DNA of 5,028 nucleotides from Actinomycetota bacterium (GTDB lineage Bacteria > Actinomycetota > Humimicrobiia > Humimicrobiales > Humimicrobiaceae): positions 1 through 5,028 of the forward strand of contig JAMDDL010000210.1 of the NCBI GenBank assembly GCA_023488645.1, written 5' to 3'. Positions 1-5,028 of this stretch are shown here, piece after piece. The first letter of the stretch is position 1, and every line of letters begins with the position of its first letter. The notes below the pieces were generated by a model, which was given only the letters and a program-made list of their open reading frames with translations, was not told the DNA's origin and ran no database searches. The translations under genes and the position numbers were made by a program.

Positions 1-7
1 ACCGTAT

Positions 8-466
8 ATGACCCTCTCAGAAGAGCTTGAGCAAATTAATACTATCTTTATAGATACTGCTCCCATTATTTATTATATCGAAGCTAATCCTCAGTTTGGG
101 ACGCTTGTTAAAGTAGTTATTGATTCTTTTCAATCAAATAATTTGAGTGCTTTTTCTTCTGTCATAACTCTTACTGAAGTTTTATCTAAACCAATTGAAA
201 CCGGAGATGAGAAGCTGGCAGAGAAATTTGCTGAATTTCTTAAAAATGGAAAAAATCTTAGTCTGATAGAAATTTCCACTGATATAGCAGATAAGGCTGG
301 AAGATTGAGAGGACAATATAAAGACCTTAAAACCATAGATGCTATTCAGATTTCGACAGCTATAGAGGTTGGAGTGGATGCATTTCTAACCAATGATAAA
401 AAGCTAAAACATATAAAAGAAATAAAGATTCTGGTTTTAAGTGATTATTTAAATTCTGATTCATAA
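8..466 (+). CDS. PIN-domain protein, VapC-like putative ribonuclease
   Basis: This 152-residue protein has the layout of a PIN-domain endoribonuclease, the fold of VapC toxins, which cleave RNA using Mg2+ or Mn2+ held by a cluster of acidic residues. The expected acids are visible in order: Asp16 in the N-terminal strand (IFIDTAPIIYYIE), Glu57 (LTEVLSKP), Asp111 (KTIDAIQIST) and Asp130 after Asn129 (FLTNDKKL). Length is typical for the family, and there is no signal peptide or membrane segment, so it should be cytoplasmic. The start is uncertain. ATG at 8 is the first in-frame start, but only seven bases precede it, the frame is open to the window edge, and no ribosome binding site can be judged. 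An antitoxin gene would normally lie just upstream and cannot be seen; nothing antitoxin-like follows. Fold assignment is confident. Toxin activity is inference, since some PIN proteins work in RNA processing. It is separated from the downstream operon by 269 bases and looks unrelated to it. Confidence 0.85.
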   Translation: MTLSEELEQINTIFIDTAPIIYYIEANPQFGTLVKVVIDSFQSNNLSAFSSVITLTEVLSKPIETGDEKLAEKFAEFLKNGKNLSLIEISTDIADKAGRLRGQYKDLKTIDAIQISTAIEVGVDAFLTNDKKLKHIKEIKILVLSDYLNSDS

Positions 467-510
467 GCTGCGACTTATATCTCCTTATGTATCATCATTT
501 GCAACGAGAT

Positions 511-532
511 AACCTTTACAATTTGTCAGGTT
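511..532 (+). other. Small inverted repeat downstream of the PIN gene
   Basis: AACCT (511-515) can pair with AGGTT (528-532), and inside it ACA (518-520) can pair with TGT (524-526), giving a short interrupted hairpin. No run of T follows, so it does not look like a Rho-independent terminator. It is the only dyad with some GC content that I found between the PIN gene and the next gene. Its function is unknown and it may be chance. Confidence 0.2.
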
Positions 533-614
533 CCAGAAGCAGGCTATGATTGATTTTAGGATAAGATATTCTAAAAGTGAGGTATCTGTAGAAAAATCTC
601 CTGAATTCTTTCAA

Positions 615-644
615 TTCCACACTATAAAAATAATGCAATATAAT
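615..644 (+). promoter_or_regulatory. Candidate sigma-70-type promoter for the glcD-like operon
   Basis: A perfect TATAAT lies at 639-644. The best-placed -35 is TTCCAC at 615-620 with an 18-base spacer, a poor match to TTGACA. The site lies in the non-coding stretch before the four-gene run and would start a transcript near 651, leaving a leader of about 85 bases before the ATG at 736. In such AT-rich DNA a TATAAT can arise by chance, so the call rests mainly on position. Confidence 0.35.
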
Positions 645-669
645 GTCAAACTGAATTATTGCAATTTAA

Positions 670-689
670 TTAATAATGGTTAATAATTT
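670..689 (+). repeat. Tandem TTAATAAT direct repeat in the operon leader
   Basis: TTAATAAT occurs at 670-677 and again at 680-687, exactly ten bases apart, about one helical turn. A partly overlapping inverted pair, AATTATT at 654-660 and AATAATT at 682-688, flanks the same area. The position, between the candidate -10 at 639-644 and the start codon at 736, would suit a regulator site. The sequence is very AT-rich and low in complexity, so chance is a real alternative. Confidence 0.25.
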
Positions 690-713
690 TAAATATTTTT
701 TTATAAAGATGCA

Positions 714-722
714 GGGAAGGAA
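714..722 (+). promoter_or_regulatory. Ribosome binding site of the glcD-like gene, long spacing
   Basis: A purine-rich GGGAAGGAA stretch ends at 722, 13 bases before the ATG at 736. This is longer than the usual 5 to 9 bases. An in-frame TAA at 733-735 directly precedes the ATG, so no earlier start in this frame is possible, and the next in-frame Met is residue 38. The ATG at 736 therefore stands despite the loose spacing. Confidence 0.5.
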
Positions 723-735
723 CTGATAATAATAA

Positions 736-2121
736 ATGGAAAATAATTATATCTGTGAACTTGAGCAAATAGTAAATCCTGAAAATGTTATTACTTCTTT
801 TGAAGAAAGGTTAACTTACAGCTACGATTCTACAAGACTTGAATACATGCCTGATGTTGTTGTAAGGGTTAAAAATGCTGAGCAGATAAGTCAGATAATG
901 AAACTGGCAAATGAATATAAGATTCCGGTAACACCAAGAGGTGCTGCTACAGGATTAAGCGGAGGCTGTCTTGCAGTTGAAGGCGGAATCCTGCTTGTTA
1001 TGGTTGATATGAACAGGATAATTGATATAAATCCGGTAGATTTGCTGATAACTGTTGAAGCAGGAGTCATAACTGAAAAAGTCAGCAAGGCTGTTGAACA
1101 TTTAAATTTATTTTATCCTCCTGATCCGGGAAGCATGAAAAGTTCAACAATTGGAGGAAATATTGCTGAAAATGCGGGGGGTTTAAGGGGATTAAAATAT
1201 GGAGTAACAAAAGATTATGTAAATTCAATTGAAGCAGTTCTGCCAACCGGCGAAATAGTAACAATGGGTGCAAATACAGTAAAGGCTGTTACAGGATATA
1301 ATCTGGCAGATCTGATGTGCGGTTCAGAAGGAACACTTAGTATTATTACCAGGGCAACTCTCGGGCTTCTTCCAATTCCACCTGATAGAGTAAGCATACT
1401 TGCGTTCTTTAAGGATATGACTGATGCTGCCAAAACGGTAAGAGACATAGTTGCAGGCGGAGTTATAACTGCCACACTTGAGATAGTTGATAATGTTACC
1501 ATTAATGCGATTGAAGATTTTTTAAAAATAGGCCTTGACAGAACTGTAGGGGCAATGCTTTTAATTGAAGTAGACGGGCAAAAAGGAGCAATTGAAGCAG
1601 AGGCAGATATTGTAATAAGAACCTGCAAATCAAACAGCGTACTTTCAGTAAGGCAGGCAAAAAGCGTACAGGAGAGGGACAAGCTCTGGGAAGCAAGAAG
1701 GGCAGCTCTTTCTTCACTTTCAAGAATCAGACCATCAACTATACTTGAAGATGCTACTGTACCAAGAAGCAGAATGGTGGAGCTGGTAAATGCTATAAAT
1801 GAAATTGCAAAAAAATATCAGATGATGATTGGAACATTCGGACATGCAGGAGACGGAAATCTGCATCCTACCATATTAACAGATTTAAGGATTGCCGAGG
1901 AAGCAAAAAAAACTGAAAAGGCAATTGAGGAAATATTTAAGGCAACTATTGCCCTTGGCGGTACACTTTCAGGTGAACATGGGATAGGTATAACAAAAGC
2001 ACAATACCTTAAACTTGAGATCAGTAAGCCTGTTTATAACCTTATGAAAAATATCAAAAGTGTTTTTGACCCAAATAATATTTTAAATCCCGGGAAGATG
2101 AAGTGTACATGGGATATTTAG
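736..2121 (+). CDS. glcD: FAD-binding 2-hydroxyacid dehydrogenase, GlcD family
   Basis: This 461-residue flavoprotein belongs to the GlcD/D-lactate dehydrogenase branch of the VAO/PCMH superfamily, which oxidises 2-hydroxyacids such as glycolate or D-lactate to 2-oxoacids with FAD. The N-terminal half is the FAD-binding domain: PRGAATGLSGGC at residues 67-78, PPDPGSMKSSTIGGN at 128-142, ENAGG at 145-149 and GSEGT at 196-200. The C-terminal half has the expected metal and substrate residues: LEDATV with Glu338, GHAGDGNLHP with His370 and His377, and SGEHGIG with His415. It ends with the usual FDPNNILNPGKM. Length matches the family, it is intact, and there is no signal peptide or transmembrane segment, so it is probably cytoplasmic or peripheral. 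The GlcF-like gene follows 88 bases later, the usual electron-accepting partner. Substrate cannot be read from the sequence: glycolate, D- or L-lactate and 2-hydroxyglutarate enzymes share these motifs. No etfA or etfB gene is visible, so an electron-bifurcating lactate dehydrogenase is not supported here. The family is certain; the gene symbol marks the family, not a proven substrate. Confidence 0.93.
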   Translation: MENNYICELEQIVNPENVITSFEERLTYSYDSTRLEYMPDVVVRVKNAEQISQIMKLANEYKIPVTPRGAATGLSGGCLAVEGGILLVMVDMNRIIDINPVDLLITVEAGVITEKVSKAVEHLNLFYPPDPGSMKSSTIGGNIAENAGGLRGLKYGVTKDYVNSIEAVLPTGEIVTMGANTVKAVTGYNLADLMCGSEGTLSIITRATLGLLPIPPDRVSILAFFKDMTDAAKTVRDIVAGGVITATLEIVDNVTINAIEDFLKIGLDRTVGAMLLIEVDGQKGAIEAEADIVIRTCKSNSVLSVRQAKSVQERDKLWEARRAALSSLSRIRPSTILEDATVPRSRMVELVNAINEIAKKYQMMIGTFGHAGDGNLHPTILTDLRIAEEAKKTEKAIEEIFKATIALGGTLSGEHGIGITKAQYLKLEISKPVYNLMKNIKSVFDPNNILNPGKMKCTWDI

Positions 2122-2200
2122 TATGATTTTTTTGCTGAATTGTTTTTGCTAAATAATTTGATAATGGATAATTTGTTAAAATAAAAAAATTATTAAAAAA

Positions 2201-2205
2201 GGAAG
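2201..2205 (+). promoter_or_regulatory. Ribosome binding site supporting a TTG start
   Basis: GGAAG, preceded by an A run, lies four bases before the TTG at 2210. No in-frame ATG occurs before Met53, which lies beyond the first iron-sulfur motif (Cys26 to Cys36), so starting there would destroy the protein. This site and the family alignment together decide for the TTG start. Confidence 0.6.
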
Positions 2206-2209
2206 AATT

Positions 2210-3418
2210 TTGAAATCAGAAGTTAAAACTAGAAACAAAAAGGAAAAGTTTGAAATACTTGAAAAAGGTGATGAACTTTATACCTGCAGCCGGTGCGGGA
2301 CATGCCTTGCATATTGTCCCGTTTATAAACAAACTCTTGATGAAAGTCTTGCTCCAAGAGGGAAGATGAGCCTGCTTGAAGCAATCAGCAAAGGTAAACT
2401 TGAATATACTGATAAGGTATCTGAAAAACTTTTTACATGCACTTCATGCAATTTATGTAAAGGTGAATGTCCAAGTGGTGTAAAACTGGACGAAATGATT
2501 GAAACTGCAAAGTCTGATTTAATTGATGCTCATAAATACCCCGAGGTTATTGATATATTAAAAGAAAGAATAAAGTCAGCCTATAATGTGACTTTTGACA
2601 GTAATGTTGGAAGGCTTGACTGGGTAAAACAGCTTCCAGAAAGTGAACCGGAGAAATATGTAAAAGAAAAGGCTGATGTTGTTTATTTTGTCGGATGTGT
2701 TTCATCATTTTCTCCAAGGTCTTTCGGGATACCTCGTTCAATAGTTCAGGATCTTGACAGCGCTAAAGTTGATTACACACTTCTTGGCGAGGATGAATGG
2801 TGCTGTGGTTTTCCGTTAATTAATTCCGGAATAAAAGATGTCACTGCCGATCTTGCAAAACATAATATAGAAGCCGTTAAATCTAAAGATGCAAAACTTC
2901 TTGTTTTGTCATGTCCTTCGTGTTATCACACCTGGAAGCACAAATATCCGGAGTACAGCAGTGAAAAAATTGATTTTGAGATACTTCATATTTCACAATA
3001 CCTTTTAAGGCTTATAAAAGAAGAAAAAATCAGACTTAATCCACTTTCAGGCAGAATAACTTATCATGATCCCTGTGATCTTGGAAGAAATTCAGGTATT
3101 TACGAAGAGCCGAGGGAAGTTATAAAAAGCATTCCGGGAATTGATTTTGTTGATCTTTCAGCAAACAGGGAGCTTTCAAACTGCTGCGGCGGAGGCGGAA
3201 ACCTTGAATCTGTGAACCAGGCTCTTGCATCCAGGATTGCGCTTGCAAAAGCAGATGAGATTATTGAAACCGGAGCAGATATAGTTGTAACTTCATGCCA
3301 GCAGTGCAACAGGACAATCGATACTTCACTGAAAAATAAGAAAAAAGAAACTAATGTCAAGGTTAAAGTGATGGATTTGCCTGAACTTGTGCTCCAAAGT
3401 ATACAGGCAGAAAAATAA
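2210..3418 (+). CDS. glcF: GlcF-like iron-sulfur subunit with two CCG domains
   Basis: This 402-residue protein has the full GlcF/HdrD-type layout. The N-terminal part holds two [4Fe-4S] motifs of the CxxCxxCxxxCP type: Cys26, 29, 32, 36 and Cys77, 80, 83, 87. Two cysteine-rich CCG domains follow. The first has Cys163, Cys198-Cys199-Gly200 and Cys235/Cys238 (SCPSC). The second has Cys289 (HDPCDLG), Cys325-Cys326-Gly327 and Cys363/Cys366 (SCQQC). No cysteine of either domain is missing. GlcF takes electrons from GlcD and passes them on, usually to a membrane acceptor. In heterodisulfide reductases, CCG domains bind the catalytic clusters that split or form disulfides. No transmembrane helix is present, so any membrane link must use a partner. 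Translation starts at TTG with GGAAG four bases upstream. The preceding glcD-like gene ends 88 bases before, with no terminator between them, so co-transcription is likely. The physiological acceptor is not visible. A role in thiol/disulfide chemistry with the lipoyl protein encoded next is conceivable but is inference. Confidence 0.9.
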   Translation: MKSEVKTRNKKEKFEILEKGDELYTCSRCGTCLAYCPVYKQTLDESLAPRGKMSLLEAISKGKLEYTDKVSEKLFTCTSCNLCKGECPSGVKLDEMIETAKSDLIDAHKYPEVIDILKERIKSAYNVTFDSNVGRLDWVKQLPESEPEKYVKEKADVVYFVGCVSSFSPRSFGIPRSIVQDLDSAKVDYTLLGEDEWCCGFPLINSGIKDVTADLAKHNIEAVKSKDAKLLVLSCPSCYHTWKHKYPEYSSEKIDFEILHISQYLLRLIKEEKIRLNPLSGRITYHDPCDLGRNSGIYEEPREVIKSIPGIDFVDLSANRELSNCCGGGGNLESVNQALASRIALAKADEIIETGADIVVTSCQQCNRTIDTSLKNKKKETNVKVKVMDLPELVLQSIQAEK

Positions 3419-3507
3419 GAAATTTAATAATAAAGTTTGCCTTAAATTTTTAAAAGTTATTTGACTTTGGCTGTATTATAAACTAATTAAGCTAAAATGC
3501 AGGATTG

Positions 3508-3533
3508 GATTTTTCAGATTCTGAATTTAAATC
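3508..3533 (+). other. Imperfect hairpin between the glcF-like and H-like genes
   Basis: GATTT (3508-3512) and TTCAG (3513-3517) can pair with CTGAA (3521-3525) and AAATC (3529-3533), leaving an ATT loop and a three-base TTT bulge on the 3' side: ten base pairs in total. No T tract follows directly, so it is a poor terminator. It sits 30 bases before the AGGAGG of the H-like gene and could be an RNA-processing or stability element within the operon mRNA. Most pairs are A-U, so stability would be modest. Confidence 0.3.
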
Positions 3534-3563
3534 AAATTATTAAATTATTTTTGTAAAACAAAC

Positions 3564-3569
3564 AGGAGG
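3564..3569 (+). promoter_or_regulatory. Strong Shine-Dalgarno site of the H-like gene
   Basis: AGGAGG lies seven bases before the ATG at 3577, an ideal arrangement and the strongest ribosome binding site in the window. It fixes the start of the H-like protein. It also suggests that this small carrier is translated more efficiently than the neighbouring genes, which have weaker sites. Confidence 0.85.
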
Positions 3570-3576
3570 TTTAATA

Positions 3577-4005
3577 ATGAACGTTGAAGACTATGAATTT
3601 CCGGATGATTTATATTATGAAAAAAATCACTTCTGGGGGAAAATTCTGGAAGACGGCAATATTTTATTTGGCGCAACAGATTATTTTCAGAAAATGGCAG
3701 GAGAAATAGTATTTATTGAACTTCCAATGAAAGGTGCTAAAGTTGAACAGGGAAAATCAGTTTCAAGCCTTGAATCAGGCAAGTGGGTAGGAAGAGTGTT
3801 TGTCCCCTTTTCAGGTGAAATAATAGAAGTAAACAGTGAACTGGAAGATTCCCCGGAGCTTATTAATGAATCCTGTTATAATGAGGGATGGATTGCAAAA
3901 ATAAAACCGTCAAAAGTTCAGGAGGAAATAGCAAACCTTATGAAAACAGGTCCTGATTTTGAAGAATTTATGAAAGAAGAAATACAAAAGAATGTCAAAA
4001 AATAA
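3577..4005 (+). CDS. Lipoyl-carrier protein, glycine cleavage H-protein family
   Basis: This 142-residue protein is an H-protein-like lipoyl domain. The alignment is clear from YEKNHFWGKI (14-23, the YxxxHxW region), through GATDYFQKMAGEIVFIELP (32-50), to the lipoylation loop SLESGKWVGR (64-73) followed by VPFSGEIIEVN (76-86). Lys69 is the predicted lipoyl lysine, and the spacing of hydrophobic and Gly residues around it agrees with the lipoyl-attachment pattern. Canonical H proteins usually read ESVKA here; this one reads ESGKW. They are about 125-130 residues long, and this one has an extra charged, helix-prone tail (about 113-142). No gcvP, gcvT or lipoamide dehydrogenase gene lies nearby. 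Instead it sits between a GlcDF-type oxidoreductase and a corrinoid activator, and overlaps the latter by 14 bases. A dedicated carrier, comparable in idea to the LbpA lipoyl proteins of sulfur-oxidation (sHdr) clusters, is more likely than ordinary glycine cleavage. Its cargo (aminomethyl, methyl, sulfur or electrons) cannot be told. The fold is confident; the role is open. Confidence 0.88.
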   Translation: MNVEDYEFPDDLYYEKNHFWGKILEDGNILFGATDYFQKMAGEIVFIELPMKGAKVEQGKSVSSLESGKWVGRVFVPFSGEIIEVNSELEDSPELINESCYNEGWIAKIKPSKVQEEIANLMKTGPDFEEFMKEEIQKNVKK

Positions 4006-5028
4006 AATAAAAATCCAGATTGAACCTATAGGAATAAGATTTTTTCTTGACAGTCCAAAAAATTGCCTTAAAGCTATTCAGGAAGCAGGCATAGAAATAA
4101 AATCAGTTTGCCATGGAAAGGGAACATGCGGCAAATGCAGAATAATGTTTATGAACGGCAAATTAAAAGAGCCTACATCGCAGGAATTAAAAATACTTTC
4201 AAATGATGAAATTGCTCACGGGGTAAGACTTGCCTGCCAACATGAATTTGATGAAAATACGACGATATATATTCCATCTTCTTCATTAAGTGAGGAGCAA
4301 AAACTGCAGGTTTCAGGTCAGGAAAGAGAAATTAAAGTAGACACAGTTGTTAAAAAGTATTTTGTAAAACTTGAAAGAGCAACCTTAAATGACGTTAAAG
4401 CTGATTATAACAGAATAAAAGATGCCTTAAAGGTTATATATGACGTAGATGTGCAGAAAATTGACTTTAAGGTTTTAAGTGAAATGCCGCAAATAATTCG
4501 TGAAAATAACTGGGAAATTACTGCTTCAATTAGAAATGGTGAAATCATCTCAATAGAGGGCAGGGACACTACACAAAAAAATTTTGGAATTGCCGTAGAT
4601 TTGGGAACAACAAAGATTGCTATGCTTCTGGTTGATTTAGTTTCAGGGAAAACTGTTGATAAAAAAGGAATTATGAATCCTCAAATCAGCTTCGGCGAAG
4701 ATGTAATGAGCAGAATTGACTTTGCTTCAGAAGGAAATGCAAATTTAAGCCGCATACAGAAAGTTGTAGTTGATGCAATTAATGGAGCAATAACGGAATT
4801 GTGTGATAAAAACGGGTTAATGACAAATGAAATACTTGAAATGTCACTTGTGGGAAATACTGCAATGCATCATCTTTTTCTTGGTCTTCCTGTAAAACAG
4901 CTTGGATTGTCGCCATTTCCTGCATTAATAAGTGACAGTATTGATTTAAAAGCAAGAGAAGCGGGGATAAATATTGCTTCAGGAGGCTATATTTACCTTA
5001 TGCCCGTGGTGGCAGGTTTTATTGGAAG
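3992..5028 (+). CDS. Corrinoid-activating (2Fe-2S)-ASKHA ATPase, 3' end missing
   Basis: The frame is open from ATG at 3992 through the window end, giving 345 residues of a family usually about 600 or more long. Reductive activators of corrinoid enzymes (RACE; RACo, RamA and O-demethylase activators) return accidentally oxidised Co(II) corrinoid proteins to Co(I) at the cost of ATP. The N-terminus is a [2Fe-2S] ferredoxin domain with Cys40, Cys46, Cys49 and Cys82 (CHGKGTCGKC, then RLACQ). Residues from about 110 to 195 fit the linker region. The ASKHA ATPase part begins with GIAVDLGTTKIAMLLVD (199-215, Asp203 in the phosphate loop), then NPQISFGEDVMSRI (229-242) and SLVGNTAMHHLFLG, all typical of this family. 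The truncation is only the window edge. The start overlaps the H-like gene by 14 bases in another frame, with only a weak purine-rich site upstream, which suggests translational coupling. No start lies between 3992 and the cysteine cluster that would keep the domain whole. RamA proper has C-terminal ferredoxin clusters and lacks this N-terminal domain, so the protein is closer to the RACo type. The target corrinoid protein is not in view. Confidence 0.92.
   Translation, partial: MSKNKIKIQIEPIGIRFFLDSPKNCLKAIQEAGIEIKSVCHGKGTCGKCRIMFMNGKLKEPTSQELKILSNDEIAHGVRLACQHEFDENTTIYIPSSSLSEEQKLQVSGQEREIKVDTVVKKYFVKLERATLNDVKADYNRIKDALKVIYDVDVQKIDFKVLSEMPQIIRENNWEITASIRNGEIISIEGRDTTQKNFGIAVDLGTTKIAMLLVDLVSGKTVDKKGIMNPQISFGEDVMSRIDFASEGNANLSRIQKVVVDAINGAITELCDKNGLMTNEILEMSLVGNTAMHHLFLGLPVKQLGLSPFPALISDSIDLKAREAGINIASGGYIYLMPVVAGFIG

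Noticed and set aside
463..478. ATAAG/CTTAT inverted repeat at the end of the PIN gene as a terminator
   Set aside because: The stem is five AT-rich pairs and no T run follows, so it does not meet the pattern of a Rho-independent terminator.
467..735. A small hidden gene or gene remnant in the spacer after the PIN gene
   Set aside because: A minus-strand frame stays open for about 42 codons here, but it has no start codon with a ribosome binding site and no recognisable motif. I could not support a gene or a pseudogene.
1215..1682. 155-codon open frame on the minus strand inside the glcD-like gene
   Set aside because: It lies wholly opposite a confidently identified coding sequence, and its translation is rich in Ser, Thr, Ile and Leu with no recognisable domain. 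It is a shadow of the real gene. The shorter minus-strand frames at 130-336, 891-1088, 1082-1273, 1502-1723, 2547-2741 and 3100-3360 are rejected for the same reason.
2122..2209. Two ATAATTTG copies (2153-2160 and 2168-2175) and two TTTTTGCT copies in the glcD-glcF spacer
   Set aside because: These are short repeats in an 88-base, very AT-rich spacer, with no dyad, terminator or promoter pattern. They are most likely low-complexity chance matches.
736..3418. Electron-bifurcating lactate dehydrogenase (Ldh-EtfAB) cluster
   Set aside because: That system needs EtfA and EtfB beside the flavoprotein. Upstream is only a PIN gene and spacer DNA, and downstream is a GlcF-type protein.
3461..3498. 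Internal promoter before the H-like gene: TTGACT at 3461, with TATAAA at 3477 or TAAAAT at 3493
   Set aside because: The spacers are 10 and 26 bases, neither compatible with a normal sigma-70 promoter. Using TTGGCT at 3467 instead gives 20 bases, still too long. In AT-rich DNA these matches are expected by chance.
3577..4005. Reading the H-like gene as plain gcvH of the glycine cleavage system
   Set aside because: No gcvT, gcvP or lipoamide dehydrogenase is nearby, the lipoylation loop departs from the common form, and the neighbours are redox and corrinoid genes. The family assignment is kept but not the pathway.

Overview
The window is AT-rich (roughly one third G+C by eye) and every supported gene lies on the plus strand. 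The gene content suggests an anaerobic bacterium. A (2Fe-2S)-ASKHA corrinoid-activation protein is typical of organisms that use corrinoid methyltransferases, such as acetogens, methyl-compound degraders, sulfate reducers and several uncultivated low-GC lineages. The sequence alone does not fix the taxon; a Clostridia-like or Atribacterota-like low-GC anaerobe is only a guess.

Layout. Bases 8-466 encode a PIN-domain protein (VapC-type ribonuclease fold). Its partner, if it has one, lies outside the window. Bases 467-735 are an AT-rich non-coding stretch with a candidate promoter (-10 at 639-644), a 10-bp-period direct repeat and a small hairpin. From 736 a same-strand gene run begins that looks like one transcription unit: a GlcD-type FAD-linked 2-hydroxyacid dehydrogenase (736-2121); a GlcF-type protein with two [4Fe-4S] sites and two CCG domains, starting at TTG (2210-3418); a divergent lipoyl-carrier protein of the glycine cleavage H family (3577-4005); and the 5' part of a corrinoid-activating ASKHA ATPase of the RamA/RACo (RACE) family (3992 to beyond 5028). 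The last gene overlaps the H-like gene by 14 bases.

How the genes may work together. GlcD and GlcF together suit oxidation of a 2-hydroxyacid (lactate, glycolate or similar), with electrons passed through FAD and iron-sulfur clusters. The ASKHA protein should reduce an inactive Co(II) corrinoid protein back to Co(I) using ATP. The H-like protein should carry a lipoyl arm. The combination is the most notable thing here: a flavin/CCG-domain oxidoreductase, a stand-alone lipoyl carrier and a corrinoid activator, with no gcvP, gcvT, lipoamide dehydrogenase, methyltransferase or corrinoid protein in view. The downstream region, outside this window, is the obvious place for the methyltransferase and corrinoid protein. 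Any specific substrate or pathway remains inference.
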